Shown: piece by piece, positions 26,496 to 36,220 of the stretch
Layout: every line of letters begins with the position of its first letter
How positions within the stretch are numbered: position 1 is the first letter of the stretch
Assembly: GCF_903819335.1 (NCBI RefSeq)
Contig: NZ_CAIJDE010000046.1
Coordinates: 62,001-126,000, forward strand
Length of the DNA stretch: 64,000 nucleotides
DNA from: Flavobacterium panici
Lineage (GTDB): Bacteria; Bacteroidota; Bacteroidia; Flavobacteriales; Flavobacteriaceae
Direction: 5' to 3'
Made by a program: the position numbers and the translations under genes
The notes under the pieces: generated by a model
Told to the model about the DNA's origin: nothing
The model's input: the letters and a program-made list of their open reading frames with translations, nothing else
Databases searched by the model: none

Positions 26496-29132
26496 TTACT
26501 TTAAAAACTCAACTGCCTTAGACAAAGCCTCAGCAATTCCAGCAGCATTTTTTCCTTTTCCAGATGCGAAGAAAGGCTGTCCTCCTCCATTTCCGTCAAT
26601 ATATTTACCTAATTCTTTGATTACTGCATTAGCATTTAAGCCTTTACTTGCAACCAATTCTTTAGCGATATAACAGTGAATATTTGGTAAACCATCTTCA
26701 ACAGAAGCTAAAAAAACAAATGAATCTGGTTTTGAACTTCCTAAAGCTGAAGCTAAATCTTTTGTAGAAGCCATGCTTAAATCAACTTGTTTAGCAAGGA
26801 AATTTACTCCGTTTACTTCTTGAAAATCTTTCTCTAATTCTGTTTTTAAAGCGCCTACTTTTTCTTTAAGCAACTGCTCTACTTGTTTTTTCAACTTAGC
26901 ATTATCATCCTGAAGAGAAGCAACAGATTTCAAAATATCCTGTGGATTTTTAAGCGTTTCTTTTATCTCTGCCAATGTATTTTCCTGGTTTAGATAGAAG
27001 TTTTTCACCGCATCACCAGTTATCGCTTCGATACGACGAATTCCTGCCGCAACAGCACCTTCAGAAATAATTTTGAAATGCCAGATCTCTGCTGTATTTT
27101 TTACGTGAATACCTCCACATAACTCTTTACTTTCACCAAATTCAATCATACGAACATTATCGCCGTATTTCTCACCAAATAAAGCCATTGCGCCTTTATC
27201 TAATGCTTCCTGAATTGGAATGTTTCTGTGTTCAACCAACTGTAATTGTGCTTCGATTTGAGCATTTACAGAAGCCTCAACTTGTTTAATCTCTTCATCC
27301 GAAACTTTACTGAAATGAGAAAAGTCAAAACGCAGGTAATTTGAATTTACCAACGATCCTTTTTGCTCCACATGCGTTCCTAAAATAGTTCTCAAAGCTA
27401 AATGCATTAAATGCGTAGCGGAGTGATTTTTAGAAGTTGAAGTTCTTAAATCAGTATTTACTTTTGCTGCAAAACCTGCTTCTACATTTTCGGGAAGTTG
27501 TTTTGCGAAATGTAAAATCAAGTTATTTTCTTTCTTGGTATCGATAATTTCAATTGTTTCGTTTGCCGAAACCAATGTTCCTTTATCACCAACTTGTCCT
27601 CCCCCTTCTGGATAAAATGGCGTATTATCTAAAACGATTTGGTACAAAATACCATCTTTTTTAGAATCAACTTTTCTGATACGAGTAATTTTTACTTCGT
27701 TTTCAATTTTATCATAACCTACAAATGTTTCTACATTTCCAGGAATCAAAACATTCCAGTCTTCTGTTGAAACTTCAGAAGCGGCACGAGAACGTGTTTT
27801 TTGTTTTTGCAATTCAACTTCAAATTCTGCTTCATTATAAGAGAAACCTTTTTCTTTTAGGATCAAAGCTGTCAAATCTTTTGGAAAACCAAACGTATCA
27901 TACAACTCAAAAACCTTAGCGCCAGAAACTTCTTTTCCTGTAGTTTCTGTAACTACATTTTCTAACAATTGTAAACCTTGATCCAAAGTTCTTAAGAAAG
28001 AAGCTTCTTCTTCACGAATTACATTGGTAACTAATTGCTGCTGCGATTTAATTTCAGGGAAAAATTCTTCCATTTGGTTTGCCAGAACTTCTACCAATTT
28101 ATTAATAAAAGGTTCTTTTGTGTTTAAGAATGTAAACCCGTAACGAATTGCACGACGCAAAATTCTACGAATCACATATCCAGCTCCCGTGTTTGATGGT
28201 AATTGCCCGTCAGCAATTGCAAAAGCAACCGCACGAACGTGATCTACAATAACACGAATTGCAATATTGGTTTTATTTTGTTCTTCTGAGATGTTTTTTA
28301 CTTCATCAGATGTATATTTTAAACCTGTAATTTGTTCTACTTTTTCGATAAGCGGTGTAAAAACATCTGTATCATAATTTGATGTTTTTCCTTGCAAAGC
28401 CATACACAAACGCTCAAATCCCATTCCGGTATCAACGTGTTGTGCAGGAAGTTTTTCTAACGATCCGTCAGCTTTACGGTTGAATTCCATGAATACATTA
28501 TTCCAGATTTCAACTACCTGCGGGTGATCGTTATTTACCAAACTTTTTCCTGTAACTAAAGCTTTTTCAGCTTCCGGACGTAAATCAACGTGAATTTCAG
28601 AACAAGGTCCGCATGGTCCCTGATCTCCCATTTCCCAGAAATTGTCTTTTTTATTTCCAAGAATAATTCTATCCTCGTCAATTAATGTTTTCCAGATATC
28701 CCAAGCTTCCTGGTCAAAAGGAACATTATCTTCTTTGCTTCCTTCAAAAACAGAAACATAAAGATTTTCTTTTGGAATTTTATAAACTTCTGTCAAAAGC
28801 TGCCAAGCCCAGTTGATTGCTTCTTTTTTGAAGTAATCTCCAAAAGACCAGTTCCCTAACATCTCAAACATAGTATGATGATAGGTATCAAAACCTACAT
28901 CTTCAAGGTCATTATGTTTTCCTGAAACACGAAGACATTTTTGCGTATCGGCTATTCTTGGACTTTTTGGAGTTCCGTTCCCTAAGAAAAATTCCTTAAA
29001 CTGGGCCATTCCCGAGTTATTGAACATTAAGGTTGGATCGTCTTTAAGAACGATTGGAGCCGATGGAACAATAAGGTGTCCATTGCTTTTAAAAAAGTCT
29101 AAAAATTGCTTACGTACGTCTTGTGATTTCAT
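26496..29132 (-). CDS. alaS: alanyl-tRNA synthetase
   Basis: Charges tRNA-Ala in the cytoplasm. At 878 residues it is full length. The class II catalytic core begins at the N-terminus ([19 protein letters not shown], with [16 protein letters not shown] and [20 protein letters not shown] motifs). The editing domain has the zinc-binding-type NHSATHLMH (His near 570 and 574) and ELCGGIHV (Cys and His near 668 and 672). The C-terminal Ala-specific domain ends [21 protein letters not shown], the DHHA1-type block. It is divergent from the M23 peptidase gene. Confidence 0.98.
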   Translation of the reverse strand: MKSQDVRKQFLDFFKSNGHLIVPSAPIVLKDDPTLMFNNSGMAQFKEFFLGNGTPKSPRIADTQKCLRVSGKHNDLEDVGFDTYHHTMFEMLGNWSFGDYFKKEAINWAWQLLTEVYKIPKENLYVSVFEGSKEDNVPFDQEAWDIWKTLIDEDRIILGNKKDNFWEMGDQGPCGPCSEIHVDLRPEAEKALVTGKSLVNNDHPQVVEIWNNVFMEFNRKADGSLEKLPAQHVDTGMGFERLCMALQGKTSNYDTDVFTPLIEKVEQITGLKYTSDEVKNISEEQNKTNIAIRVIVDHVRAVAFAIADGQLPSNTGAGYVIRRILRRAIRYGFTFLNTKEPFINKLVEVLANQMEEFFPEIKSQQQLVTNVIREEEASFLRTLDQGLQLLENVVTETTGKEVSGAKVFELYDTFGFPKDLTALILKEKGFSYNEAEFEVELQKQKTRSRAASEVSTEDWNVLIPGNVETFVGYDKIENEVKITRIRKVDSKKDGILYQIVLDNTPFYPEGGGQVGDKGTLVSANETIEIIDTKKENNLILHFAKQLPENVEAGFAAKVNTDLRTSTSKNHSATHLMHLALRTILGTHVEQKGSLVNSNYLRFDFSHFSKVSDEEIKQVEASVNAQIEAQLQLVEHRNIPIQEALDKGAMALFGEKYGDNVRMIEFGESKELCGGIHVKNTAEIWHFKIISEGAVAAGIRRIEAITGDAVKNFYLNQENTLAEIKETLKNPQDILKSVASLQDDNAKLKKQVEQLLKEKVGALKTELEKDFQEVNGVNFLAKQVDLSMASTKDLASALGSSKPDSFVFLASVEDGLPNIHCYIAKELVASKGLNANAVIKELGKYIDGNGGGQPFFASGKGKNAAGIAEALSKAVEFLK

Positions 29133-29411
29133 ATTTAAATTAGAAAATGTATCTGTTTACAAATGTGTCAATTTGATAATGTGATAATTAGAAATAATCT
29201 CAAATTAATAATGCGTTAATTTTAAAATCGAAAATTAAAACTTATGCTTTTCAACAATAAATTGCCTATTTTGCGCATTATATAATTATGTAATTCCCCC
29301 AAATTATCAAATTATTTTGTTCTTGTAAAAAAGCTGTCAACAATTGAAACATTTAGCACTATTGTTCGACTAATTGATTTTACAAGCTGCAAAAATAGCG
29401 TATTTTAAAAT

Positions 29412-30389
29412 ATGGCGAAAGTAAAATATTATTACGACTCAGAAAATCTGGCTTATACAAAAATAAAAACCAGAAAAAGAATCAAAATCGGTTATGCTTT
29501 ACTGTTTTTAGTGGCTTCGGCATTGTTTGGATTTTTAGTTTTTGTACTTTTAATTAACACTCCGTATTTTGAAACGCCAAAAGATCGTTTACAGGCACGT
29601 GAAATTGAAAATTTAAAGCTGCAATATTCTATTTTGAATAAAAAACTGGACGAAATCGACGCTGCCGCAGAGGCTTTAGAAGAACGTGACAATAATATTT
29701 ACAGAGTATATTTTAATAAAGCCGAAATTCCGGATTCTATTAGAAAAGCAGGTTTTAGAAACCCTGAAAGATATAAAACATTAGAAGGTTACAACAATTC
29801 GCAGCTGGTTTTGAATACGACAAAAAGAGTAGATAAACTTTCAAAAGAATTGGCGATTCAGTCTAAATCGTTAGATGAAATATTGAAATTAGCCGGTGCA
29901 AAAGAAAGTTTATTATTAGCGATTCCGGCTATTCAGCCTGTGCGAAATGAAAATTTGAAACGTGTTGCATCTGGTTTTGGATACAGGATCGACCCTTTCA
30001 CGAAAGTGCGAAAAATGCACAACGGAATGGATTTTACTGCCAACACAGGAGCGCCTGTTTATGCCACGGGAGACGGCGTTGTGGCAAGGGCTGACAACAC
30101 AGCTTCGGGCTTTGGGAACCATGTTGTGATCAGGCATGGTTTTGGATATGAGAGTTTGTATGCGCATTTAAGCAAATATAACTGCAGACCTGGACAACAT
30201 GTCAAACGCGGTGATATTATAGGTTATGTGGGAAGTACTGGAAGATCTGAAGGGCCGCATTGTCATTACGAAGTACATAAAGATGGGAATGTTGTCAACC
30301 CGCTGAACTTCTATTATGGTAATATTTCGGCGGCAGAATACGTGGCAATTTCGAAAATGGCAAACCAGGAAAATCAGTCATTAGATTAA
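29412..30389 (+). CDS. M23 family peptidoglycan endopeptidase
   Basis: A membrane-anchored murein endopeptidase of the LytM/M23 kind, 325 residues. One transmembrane helix lies at about 26-48 (IGYALLFLVASALFGFLVFVLL), a coiled-coil at about 60-95, and the M23 domain at about 190-300. Zinc ligands visible are His203 and Asp207 in MHNGMDF and His285 in PHCHYEVH, with His283 catalytic, so the enzyme looks active. It opens a rightward gene set followed closely by a MerR regulator (46 bases) and LemA, which suggests coupling of wall growth with envelope genes. Confidence 0.94.
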   Translation: MAKVKYYYDSENLAYTKIKTRKRIKIGYALLFLVASALFGFLVFVLLINTPYFETPKDRLQAREIENLKLQYSILNKKLDEIDAAAEALEERDNNIYRVYFNKAEIPDSIRKAGFRNPERYKTLEGYNNSQLVLNTTKRVDKLSKELAIQSKSLDEILKLAGAKESLLLAIPAIQPVRNENLKRVASGFGYRIDPFTKVRKMHNGMDFTANTGAPVYATGDGVVARADNTASGFGNHVVIRHGFGYESLYAHLSKYNCRPGQHVKRGDIIGYVGSTGRSEGPHCHYEVHKDGNVVNPLNFYYGNISAAEYVAISKMANQENQSLD

Positions 30390-30435
30390 TACTACAAAAA
30401 GTATTATTTTTGAAATAAATTAGAAACAAAAAAAC

Positions 30436-30768
30436 ATGCATATTGAGCTTTCAAAAGATAAAAGATATTACAGTATTGGCGAAGTTGCCAAGGCTTTTAA
30501 TGTCAATGCATCCTTGATACGATTTTGGGACAGCGAATTTGATATACTGAAACCAAAAAAGAACGCCAAAGGCAACAGAATGTTTACTCCAGAGGATGTA
30601 ACCAATCTGCAATTGATATATCATTTAGTTAAAGAAAGAGGTTTTACCCTTGAAGGTGCCAAAACACATTTAAAAGAAGGTCAGAAGAAAACATTAGATA
30701 AATTCGAAATAATACGTAAATTAGAGACCATAAAAACGCAATTGAACGACATCAAAAACGAATTGTAA
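30436..30768 (+). CDS. MerR-family transcriptional regulator
   Basis: A 110-residue DNA-binding protein. The N-terminal winged helix-turn-helix (about 10-75) reads YYSIGEVAKAFNVNASLIRFWDSEF followed by RMFTPEDVTNLQLIYHLVKERGFTLEGAK, the MerR HTH pattern. The C-terminus is only a short coiled-coil dimerisation helix, with no effector domain or metal-binding cysteines, so the signal it senses is unknown. This small MerR is regularly seen near the M23 peptidase and LemA in flavobacteria, to my knowledge. Confidence 0.93.
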   Translation: MHIELSKDKRYYSIGEVAKAFNVNASLIRFWDSEFDILKPKKNAKGNRMFTPEDVTNLQLIYHLVKERGFTLEGAKTHLKEGQKKTLDKFEIIRKLETIKTQLNDIKNEL

Positions 30769-30802
30769 TTAAAAATAGAAATAAACTTAAATCAAAACAA
30801 AT

Positions 30803-31387
30803 ATGAAAAAGTGGTTAATCCCTGTAGGAATTATTATCGTATTTATTGCCATTATCGCATTTTGGTCGATTGGAATTAAAAATAGTGCTTTGCAATACAG
30901 CCAGGCTGTAAATAAAGAATGGGGTAACGTACAAACAGCTTACCAAAGAAGAAATGACCTTATTGGGAATTTAGTAAATACGGTTAAAGGTGCTGCGGAT
31001 TTTGAAAAATCAACTTTAACAGCAGTAATCGAAGCTCGTGCAAAAGCGACTTCTGTAACAGTTGATCCAAGTAATGTAACTCCAGAGCAATTAAAAGAAT
31101 TTAATCAGGCTCAAAGCGGTGTTTCTTCTTCTTTATCAAGATTATTGGTTTCTGTGGAACAATATCCAACATTGAAAGCAAACGAGAATTTCTTGAAATT
31201 GCAAGACGAATTAGCAAGTACAGAAAATCAGATTTTAACGGCTAGAACTCGTTTTAACGAATCTGTACAAGGTTATAATGGTTACATCTTAAAAATTCCA
31301 AATAACTGGTTCCTGAGCGAATACAAAGAAAAACCATACTTCGAGGCTTCTACCGGAGCAGACAAACCAGTTGAAGTAAAATTCTAA
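30803..31387 (+). CDS. LemA family protein
   Basis: A 194-residue protein with one N-terminal membrane helix (about 4-22, WLIPVGIIIVFIAIIAFWSIG) and a helical-bundle periplasmic or cytoplasmic-face domain. NKEWGNVQTAYQRRNDLIGNLVNTVKGAA is the LemA hallmark, followed by VSSSLSRLLVSVEQYPTLKANENFLKLQDELASTENQI. LemA proteins often pair with TPM-domain proteins, as they do here with the next two genes; the shared function is not known in detail but is linked to envelope maintenance. Confidence 0.95.
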   Translation: MKKWLIPVGIIIVFIAIIAFWSIGIKNSALQYSQAVNKEWGNVQTAYQRRNDLIGNLVNTVKGAADFEKSTLTAVIEARAKATSVTVDPSNVTPEQLKEFNQAQSGVSSSLSRLLVSVEQYPTLKANENFLKLQDELASTENQILTARTRFNESVQGYNGYILKIPNNWFLSEYKEKPYFEASTGADKPVEVKF

Positions 31388-31447
31388 GAATTTAATATTT
31401 TTAGAAAATAATCTAAAATCACAAATCTAAACTCTAAAATATTTCAC

Positions 31448-31885
31448 ATGTCAAAAGTAGAAGATTTTTTAACCAAAGCAGAAGAGCAGGAAATTGTTGA
31501 AGCTATTCGCATGGCCGAAAATAATACTTCTGGCGAAATTAGGGTTCATATAGAAAAAACAACTTCTAAAGCTCATTATGACCGAGCTTTAGAAGTTTTT
31601 CATGAATTGCGAATGCATGAAACCAGACTAAAAAATGGTGTATTACTCTATTTTGCAGTTGAGGATAAAAACTTCGTGATTTGCGGAGACAAAGGAATCG
31701 ATGATTTGGTTGCTGATGATTTTTGGGATTGTACCAAAGACATTATGACCAATCATTTTAAATCTGGTAACTTTAAACAGGGAATTGTTGACGGTATTTT
31801 GAATGCCGGTGAGCAGCTAAAAAAGCATTTTCCTTCATTAGCAGACGATACAAACGAATTATCTAACGAAATCTCAAAAGGATAA
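31448..31885 (+). CDS. TPM-domain protein, soluble form
   Basis: A 145-residue protein made almost entirely of a TPM domain (TLP18.3/Psb32/MOLO-1): EEQEIVEAIRMAENNTSGEIRVHIEKT, then LKNGVLLYFAVEDKNFVICGDKGIDDLV. Neither signal peptide nor membrane helix is seen, so it probably stays in the cytoplasm. It is followed by a second TPM gene with a signal peptide after a 3-base gap, and preceded by lemA, a typical three-gene cluster. Some TPM proteins have phosphatase activity; none can be claimed here. Confidence 0.92.
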   Translation: MSKVEDFLTKAEEQEIVEAIRMAENNTSGEIRVHIEKTTSKAHYDRALEVFHELRMHETRLKNGVLLYFAVEDKNFVICGDKGIDDLVADDFWDCTKDIMTNHFKSGNFKQGIVDGILNAGEQLKKHFPSLADDTNELSNEISKG

Positions 31886-31888
31886 ATA

Positions 31889-32704
31889 ATGAAAAATTCC
31901 AATAATAAAATTTTAAATTCCAACAGAATTTTTCAGTTTACTCTTTTGTTAATCACGCTTTTTATCAGCAATAGCATTTTTGCTCAATTCGATATTCCAA
32001 AAAAACCGGATTTTCAAACTTCTGTTTACGACTATGCAAATGTTTTAAGTGCTGCTGAAAAAACGCAGTTAGAAGAAAAACTAGTTCGTTATTCTGATTC
32101 GACTTCCACTCAAATTGTAGTGATTACTATTGAAAGCTTAAAAGGCGAAGATATTGGAATTCTTACTCCAAAATGGGCTCAGGAATGGGGAATTGGACAA
32201 GCAAAAGAAGACAACGGTGTTTTAATTTTATTGGCTAAAGCCGAAAAAAGAATCTGGATTTCGCCTGGTTATGGATTAGAAGATCGCTTAACGGCAGGAA
32301 TTGGAGGAGAAATTACCCGAAACATTATTATTCCTGAATTTAAAGCCGGAAGTTATTATCGCGGACTTGATAAAGGTGCCGATGCGCTTTTTGATGTTTT
32401 TAAAGGCAAATACAAAGGCGAACGCAAGCAGTCTAAAGGAAAAGACTTTCCTATACTTCCATTTATCGTTATTGTTGTAATTGTTTTAATTTTACTTTCT
32501 CGCGGCAAAAGAGGAGGTGGAAATTCTGGCAGCAGTGGCGGCGGTCCAAGCCTGATGGATGTAATCCTTTTAAGCAGTCTTGGCAGAAGCAGCGGCGGCG
32601 GATTTGGAGGTTTTGGCGGTGGTTCATCTGGCGGAGGCGGCGGTTTCGGCGGTGGATTTGGCGGAGGCGGATTCTCTGGAGGAGGTTCTGGCGGAAGCTG
32701 GTAG
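31889..32704 (+). CDS. TPM-domain protein with glycine-rich tail
   Basis: A 271-residue exported TPM protein. The signal peptide ends near FISNSIFAQF (about residue 33), then the TPM domain (about 40-165: VYDYANVLSAAEKTQLEEKLVRYSD, DNGVLILLAKAEKRIWISPGYGLE). A transmembrane segment follows at about 189-205 (PILPFIVIVVIVLILLS). The remainder is a Gly/Ser-rich tail (SSGGGFGGFGGGSSGGGGG and similar) to the end. The start overlaps nothing but lies 3 bases after the preceding TPM gene. Its glycine tail creates a spurious proline-rich frame on the opposite strand. Confidence 0.93.
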   Translation: MKNSNNKILNSNRIFQFTLLLITLFISNSIFAQFDIPKKPDFQTSVYDYANVLSAAEKTQLEEKLVRYSDSTSTQIVVITIESLKGEDIGILTPKWAQEWGIGQAKEDNGVLILLAKAEKRIWISPGYGLEDRLTAGIGGEITRNIIIPEFKAGSYYRGLDKGADALFDVFKGKYKGERKQSKGKDFPILPFIVIVVIVLILLSRGKRGGGNSGSSGGGPSLMDVILLSSLGRSSGGGFGGFGGGSSGGGGGFGGGFGGGGFSGGGSGGSW

Positions 32705-32785
32705 AAAAAGAAAAACAGTTTGCAGTCACAGTTTTCAGTTTCAAGTTTAAATTCATACATTTACATTTTACAATTAATTATATAG

Positions 32786-33199
32786 ATGTTATCACATAAA
32801 GCAAAATACGCCCTTAAGGCCTTACTTTATTTAGCAGAACAAGACGAAAATCACATTTCTAGAACTATAGAAATAGCTGATGGCGCTAACATTCCTAAAA
32901 AGTTTTTAGAACAGATTCTTTTAGACTTAAAACGAGGACGTTTTGTGAGCAGTAAGCAGGGAAAATTTGGCGGATATTACCTGATAAAATCAAAAAATGA
33001 CATCACTTTGGCAGAAATTCACCGATTATTTGACGGTGCAATTGCACTTTTGCCATGCGCTTCTTTAAATTTTTACGAGCCTTGCTCTGATTGTAAAACC
33101 GAGTCTGAATGCAGTCTGCGTCACGGTTTAATGCTTATTAGAGATAAAACTTTAAAGGCTATGGAAGGTATCACAATAGCTTCACTGGTAAATAAATAA
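32786..33199 (+). CDS. Rrf2-family transcriptional regulator
   Basis: A 137-residue winged-helix repressor of the Rrf2/IscR/CymR family. The N-terminal DNA-binding part is KAKYALKALLYLAEQ ... ADGANIPKKFLEQILLDLKRGRFVSSKQGKFGGYYL. Near the C-terminus four cysteines (Cys91, Cys100, Cys103, Cys109 in PCASLNFYEPCSDCKTESECS) could bind an iron-sulfur cluster. The spacing differs from the usual three-Cys IscR motif. The gene directly precedes a predicted promoter, a Cys-ending leader ORF and a TonB receptor, so control of sulfur or iron uptake is likely but inferred. Confidence 0.93.
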   Translation: MLSHKAKYALKALLYLAEQDENHISRTIEIADGANIPKKFLEQILLDLKRGRFVSSKQGKFGGYYLIKSKNDITLAEIHRLFDGAIALLPCASLNFYEPCSDCKTESECSLRHGLMLIRDKTLKAMEGITIASLVNK

Positions 33200-33213
33200 A
33201 AAAATATTTTCTA

Positions 33214-33235
33214 ATTCCTAGTAAATCGATAGAAT
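33214..33235 (+). promoter_or_regulatory. candidate Rrf2 operator
   Basis: ATTCCTAG at the left and ATAGAAT at the right of this 22-base stretch form an imperfect palindrome centred 8 bases upstream of a -7 element, where the -33 contact should be. Its position, between the rrf2-type gene and the receptor promoter, is that of a repressor site. Which protein binds is inferred. Confidence 0.4.
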
Positions 33236-33242
33236 TAATATT

Positions 33243-33250
33243 TATATTTG
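33243..33250 (+). promoter_or_regulatory. predicted -7 element of the leader ORF and TonB receptor
   Basis: TATATTTG fits TAnnTTTG and lies 38 bases before the small-ORF ATG at 33289. No TTG at -33; the candidate operator occupies that place. Confidence 0.6.
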
Positions 33251-33288
33251 CACAAAATAATTAACTAACCATTTACAAAATTTTTAAC

Positions 33289-33399
33289 ATGAAAGTACAT
33301 TTTAGTCCATCGGGTGTATCAAAATTTTTGCAAAATAAACAAACAGGGCTTTCTGCTCCTGTAAATAGAAATTCATCTATTATATGTATGTGCTGTTGA
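33289..33399 (+). CDS. small leader ORF ending Cys-Met-Cys-Cys
   Basis: A 36-codon ORF starting MKVHFSPSGVSKFL and ending SSIICMCC directly before TGA, lying between a TAnnTTTG promoter and the TonB receptor ATG, 53 bases after its stop. Three cysteine codons at the very end, right before stop, resemble the cysteine-responsive leader ORFs known from mycobacteria, where ribosome behaviour at Cys codons controls the genes downstream. No intrinsic terminator follows here, only AT-rich sequence, so the switch could be translational or Rho-dependent. Its link with the upstream Rrf2 gene suggests sulfur control. Not a known family to me. Confidence 0.65.
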   Translation: MKVHFSPSGVSKFLQNKQTGLSAPVNRNSSIICMCC

Positions 33400-33452
33400 T
33401 TTAAAAAAATTTTATTTTAAATTCTACTAATCATATATACTTACTATAAAAC

Positions 33453-35999
33453 ATGAAAAATTCTACTAAAAATATACTTACAATTTTATTCTTTTTAACC
33501 TTCTCTATTTCATTTGCACAAAACATTGAAGGTGTTGTTACAACAAGCGAAAATATCCCTTTAGAAGCCGTAAACGTGGTAATTAAAGGAACTACAACAA
33601 GTGCCGTTACAGATAACAGCGGTAAATTTACAATCGATTCAAAAGGAAGATTGCCATTAACACTTTTAATTCAGTATGTAGGTTATACAACATCTGAAAT
33701 TGAAGTTACTTCAATCCCTGTAAATCCAATTCAGGTTTTGCTTAAAGAAGAAAACGAACTTATTGAAGTTGTGGTTTCTTCAAGAAGAAGAATTGAAAAA
33801 GTTCAGGATGTGCCAATTGCAATTTCTGTTATTACAGGAAAACAGGCAGAACAAACCGGAGCTTTTAACGTAAACCGTATTAAGGAATTAGTTCCTTCGG
33901 TTCAGCTTTATTCTTCAAATCCAAGAAATACTGGAATCAACATTAGAAGTTTAGGTTCTCCATTCGGATTAACAAATGACGGTATCGATCCGGGAGTTGG
34001 ATTTTATGTTGACGGTGTTTATTACGCTCGTCCGGCTGCAACAACTCTTGACTTTATCGACGTAGAACAAATCGAGGTTTTACGTGGTCCGCAAGGTTCT
34101 TTATTCGGAAAAAATACAACTTCCGGAGCATTCAATATTACAACTCGTAAACCAAGTTTTACTTCAGGCGCTGACTTTGAAGTGAGCTACGGAAATTATT
34201 CTTTCCTGCAGGCAAAAGCTTCTGTTACGGGTGCTTTAGGAAGCAAAGTAGCAGGTAGATTATCTTTCTCAGGTACATCACGTGATGGTTTAGTTGATAA
34301 TGTTGCAACCGGAAGATCTACCAATACATTAAACAATCAAGGTATTAGAGGTCAATTACTTTGGACTCCAACTGTAAATACTAACGTTATATTTGCTGCT
34401 GATATTACAACACAGCGTCCTGATGGATATGCACAAGTTGTTGCTGGTGTTGCTCCAACTCAAAGAGCTGCTTACCGTCAGTTTGATGCTATTATTAAAG
34501 ATTTAAATTATCAGCTTCCTAGCCAAAATGCATTTGATCGTAGAATTGATCAGGATACACCGTGGCGTTCAAATCAGGATATGGGAGGTTTATCTTTAAA
34601 TGTTGATACAAAAATTGGAGGCGGAACTCTTACTTCTACAACTGCATGGCGTTTTTGGAACTGGGATCCATCAAATGACAGGGATTTTACAGGATTACAA
34701 GTATTGGCTAAATCTCAAAACCCAACAAGACAAACTCAAATTACACAAGAGGTTCGTTACGCAGGGCAGTTAACATCAAAAATTAGCGGTGTTGCCGGAG
34801 TATTCTTTATCGATCAAACATCTCAAACTGATGGAACTGAAGAATCTGGAAACGCACAATGGAGATTCTCTCAAAGTACTACAAGCGCATTATGGAAAAC
34901 TCCGGGTCTTTTTGAAGGATACGGAATTAAAACTGATGCAAGAATCAGAGCTTCGAGTGCTGCGGTATTTGGACAAATTGACTGGGCAATTACAGATTGG
35001 TTACACGTTTTACCAGGTTTAAGATATAACTTTGATAAAAAAGACGCGCACTACGCTCGTACAACATACGGAGGTTTACAAACTACTGATCCGGCATTGT
35101 TAGCTTTGAAAAAATTAGTTTATTCTGATCAGGCATTTGATTCAAGTACTGATAATACTGACTTTTCTGGAAACATAACGGTTACTTTTAAAGCAAATGA
35201 CAGAATCAATGCTTACGGAACTTTTGCAAAAAGCTACAAACCGGTTGGTGTAAACGTTGCGGGACTTCCAACAGATTCTAAAGGTGCTCCTTTATTAGAT
35301 CTTGCGGTTATTAGACCTGAAAAAGTATATCATTATGAAGTTGGGGTAAAAACTTCTCCTTTCAAAAATTCAATCTTCAATATTGCTGCGTTTAAAACAG
35401 ACATTAAAGATTTTCAAACTAACGTCCAGGCTGCTGAATTGGGTGTAAACCGTGGTTATCTTGCTAATGCAGATAAAGTACGTGTACAAGGTGTTGAATT
35501 AGATGCAAGTTTTGTTGTAAGTTCACATTTAACGATAAATGGTGCTGCAACTTATACAGATGCTATTTATGAAAAATTCACTAATGCACCGCTTCCGTTA
35601 GAAGAAACCGGAGCTCCGGTATCTTTCAAAGATGTTTCTGGAACTAATCTTCCGGGTGCTTCGAGATGGGCAGGATCTTTAGGCGGAGAGCTTTCTGATA
35701 GTGCAAGATTCTTTGGAAACGCAGGAAAAGTTTTCCTTGCTATTGATTCTTACGCTCGTTCTGAATTTTCTTCAAGCCCTTCGGCTTCAAAATATTTAGT
35801 TGTTCCGGGATATGCCATTTTTAATGCTCGTTTAGGTTTCCGTGCATCTCAAGGTTTATCTGTTCACTTTTGGGGACGTAACCTTTTAAACAAAGATTAT
35901 TATGAGCAGTTATTGCCTGCAGGAGGTAACGCAGGACAATATGCTGGTGTATTAGGTGATCAAAGAACTTACGGAATCACATTGAAATACAACTTATAA
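33453..35999 (+). CDS. TonB-dependent receptor
   Basis: An outer membrane uptake channel of 848 residues. It has a signal peptide (cleaved near SISFAQ, about residue 22), then a CarboxypepD_reg-like domain (about 23-105, IEGVVTTSENIPLEAVNVVIKGT). The plug domain (about 118-230) contains VQDVPIAISVITGKQ and VEQIEVLRGPQGSLFGKNTTSGAFNI. A 22-strand-type barrel follows, ending TYGITLKYNL. The substrate is unknown; the plug and barrel are like siderophore and small-organic receptors and not SusC. Its position after an Rrf2 regulator and a Cys leader ORF hints at a sulfur-containing or iron-related compound. A good terminator follows. Confidence 0.95.
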   Translation: MKNSTKNILTILFFLTFSISFAQNIEGVVTTSENIPLEAVNVVIKGTTTSAVTDNSGKFTIDSKGRLPLTLLIQYVGYTTSEIEVTSIPVNPIQVLLKEENELIEVVVSSRRRIEKVQDVPIAISVITGKQAEQTGAFNVNRIKELVPSVQLYSSNPRNTGINIRSLGSPFGLTNDGIDPGVGFYVDGVYYARPAATTLDFIDVEQIEVLRGPQGSLFGKNTTSGAFNITTRKPSFTSGADFEVSYGNYSFLQAKASVTGALGSKVAGRLSFSGTSRDGLVDNVATGRSTNTLNNQGIRGQLLWTPTVNTNVIFAADITTQRPDGYAQVVAGVAPTQRAAYRQFDAIIKDLNYQLPSQNAFDRRIDQDTPWRSNQDMGGLSLNVDTKIGGGTLTSTTAWRFWNWDPSNDRDFTGLQVLAKSQNPTRQTQITQEVRYAGQLTSKISGVAGVFFIDQTSQTDGTEESGNAQWRFSQSTTSALWKTPGLFEGYGIKTDARIRASSAAVFGQIDWAITDWLHVLPGLRYNFDKKDAHYARTTYGGLQTTDPALLALKKLVYSDQAFDSSTDNTDFSGNITVTFKANDRINAYGTFAKSYKPVGVNVAGLPTDSKGAPLLDLAVIRPEKVYHYEVGVKTSPFKNSIFNIAAFKTDIKDFQTNVQAAELGVNRGYLANADKVRVQGVELDASFVVSSHLTINGAATYTDAIYEKFTNAPLPLEETGAPVSFKDVSGTNLPGASRWAGSLGGELSDSARFFGNAGKVFLAIDSYARSEFSSSPSASKYLVVPGYAIFNARLGFRASQGLSVHFWGRNLLNKDYYEQLLPAGGNAGQYAGVLGDQRTYGITLKYNL

Positions 36000-36032
36000 G
36001 AATAAATAAAAATTAAAACTAAAAACTAATTA

Positions 36033-36067
36033 ACGGGATACGGTAAAACGTATCTCGTTTTTTTTTG
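36033..36067 (+). terminator. terminator of the TonB receptor gene
   Basis: ACGGGATACG (36033-36042) and CGTATCTCGT (36049-36058) pair with one G-T wobble around a six-base loop and are followed by a long T run, about 34 bases after the receptor stop. Confidence 0.9.
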
Positions 36068-36220
36068 CAAAATGTTTCTTCAAAGCATAAATTACCTTAA
36101 ACTGTTATTTTAAAAACTTACAAAGACTTTCGTTTTAGTCCCAAACAGTGAATTTAGTATTTCGTAGCAATGATTTTTCTTCTAGCTAAAAGATAATCAA
36201 CAATATAAAGAGAATACTAA

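Noticed and set aside
32356..32760. Proline-rich open frame on the minus strand
   Set aside because: It is the antisense of the glycine-rich tail of the second TPM protein; Gly codons read backward give Pro. No start context or family support.
33400..33452. Possible intrinsic terminator between the Cys leader ORF and the TonB receptor
   Set aside because: The stretch is A and T only, without a G+C stem; a hairpin there would be too weak to call.
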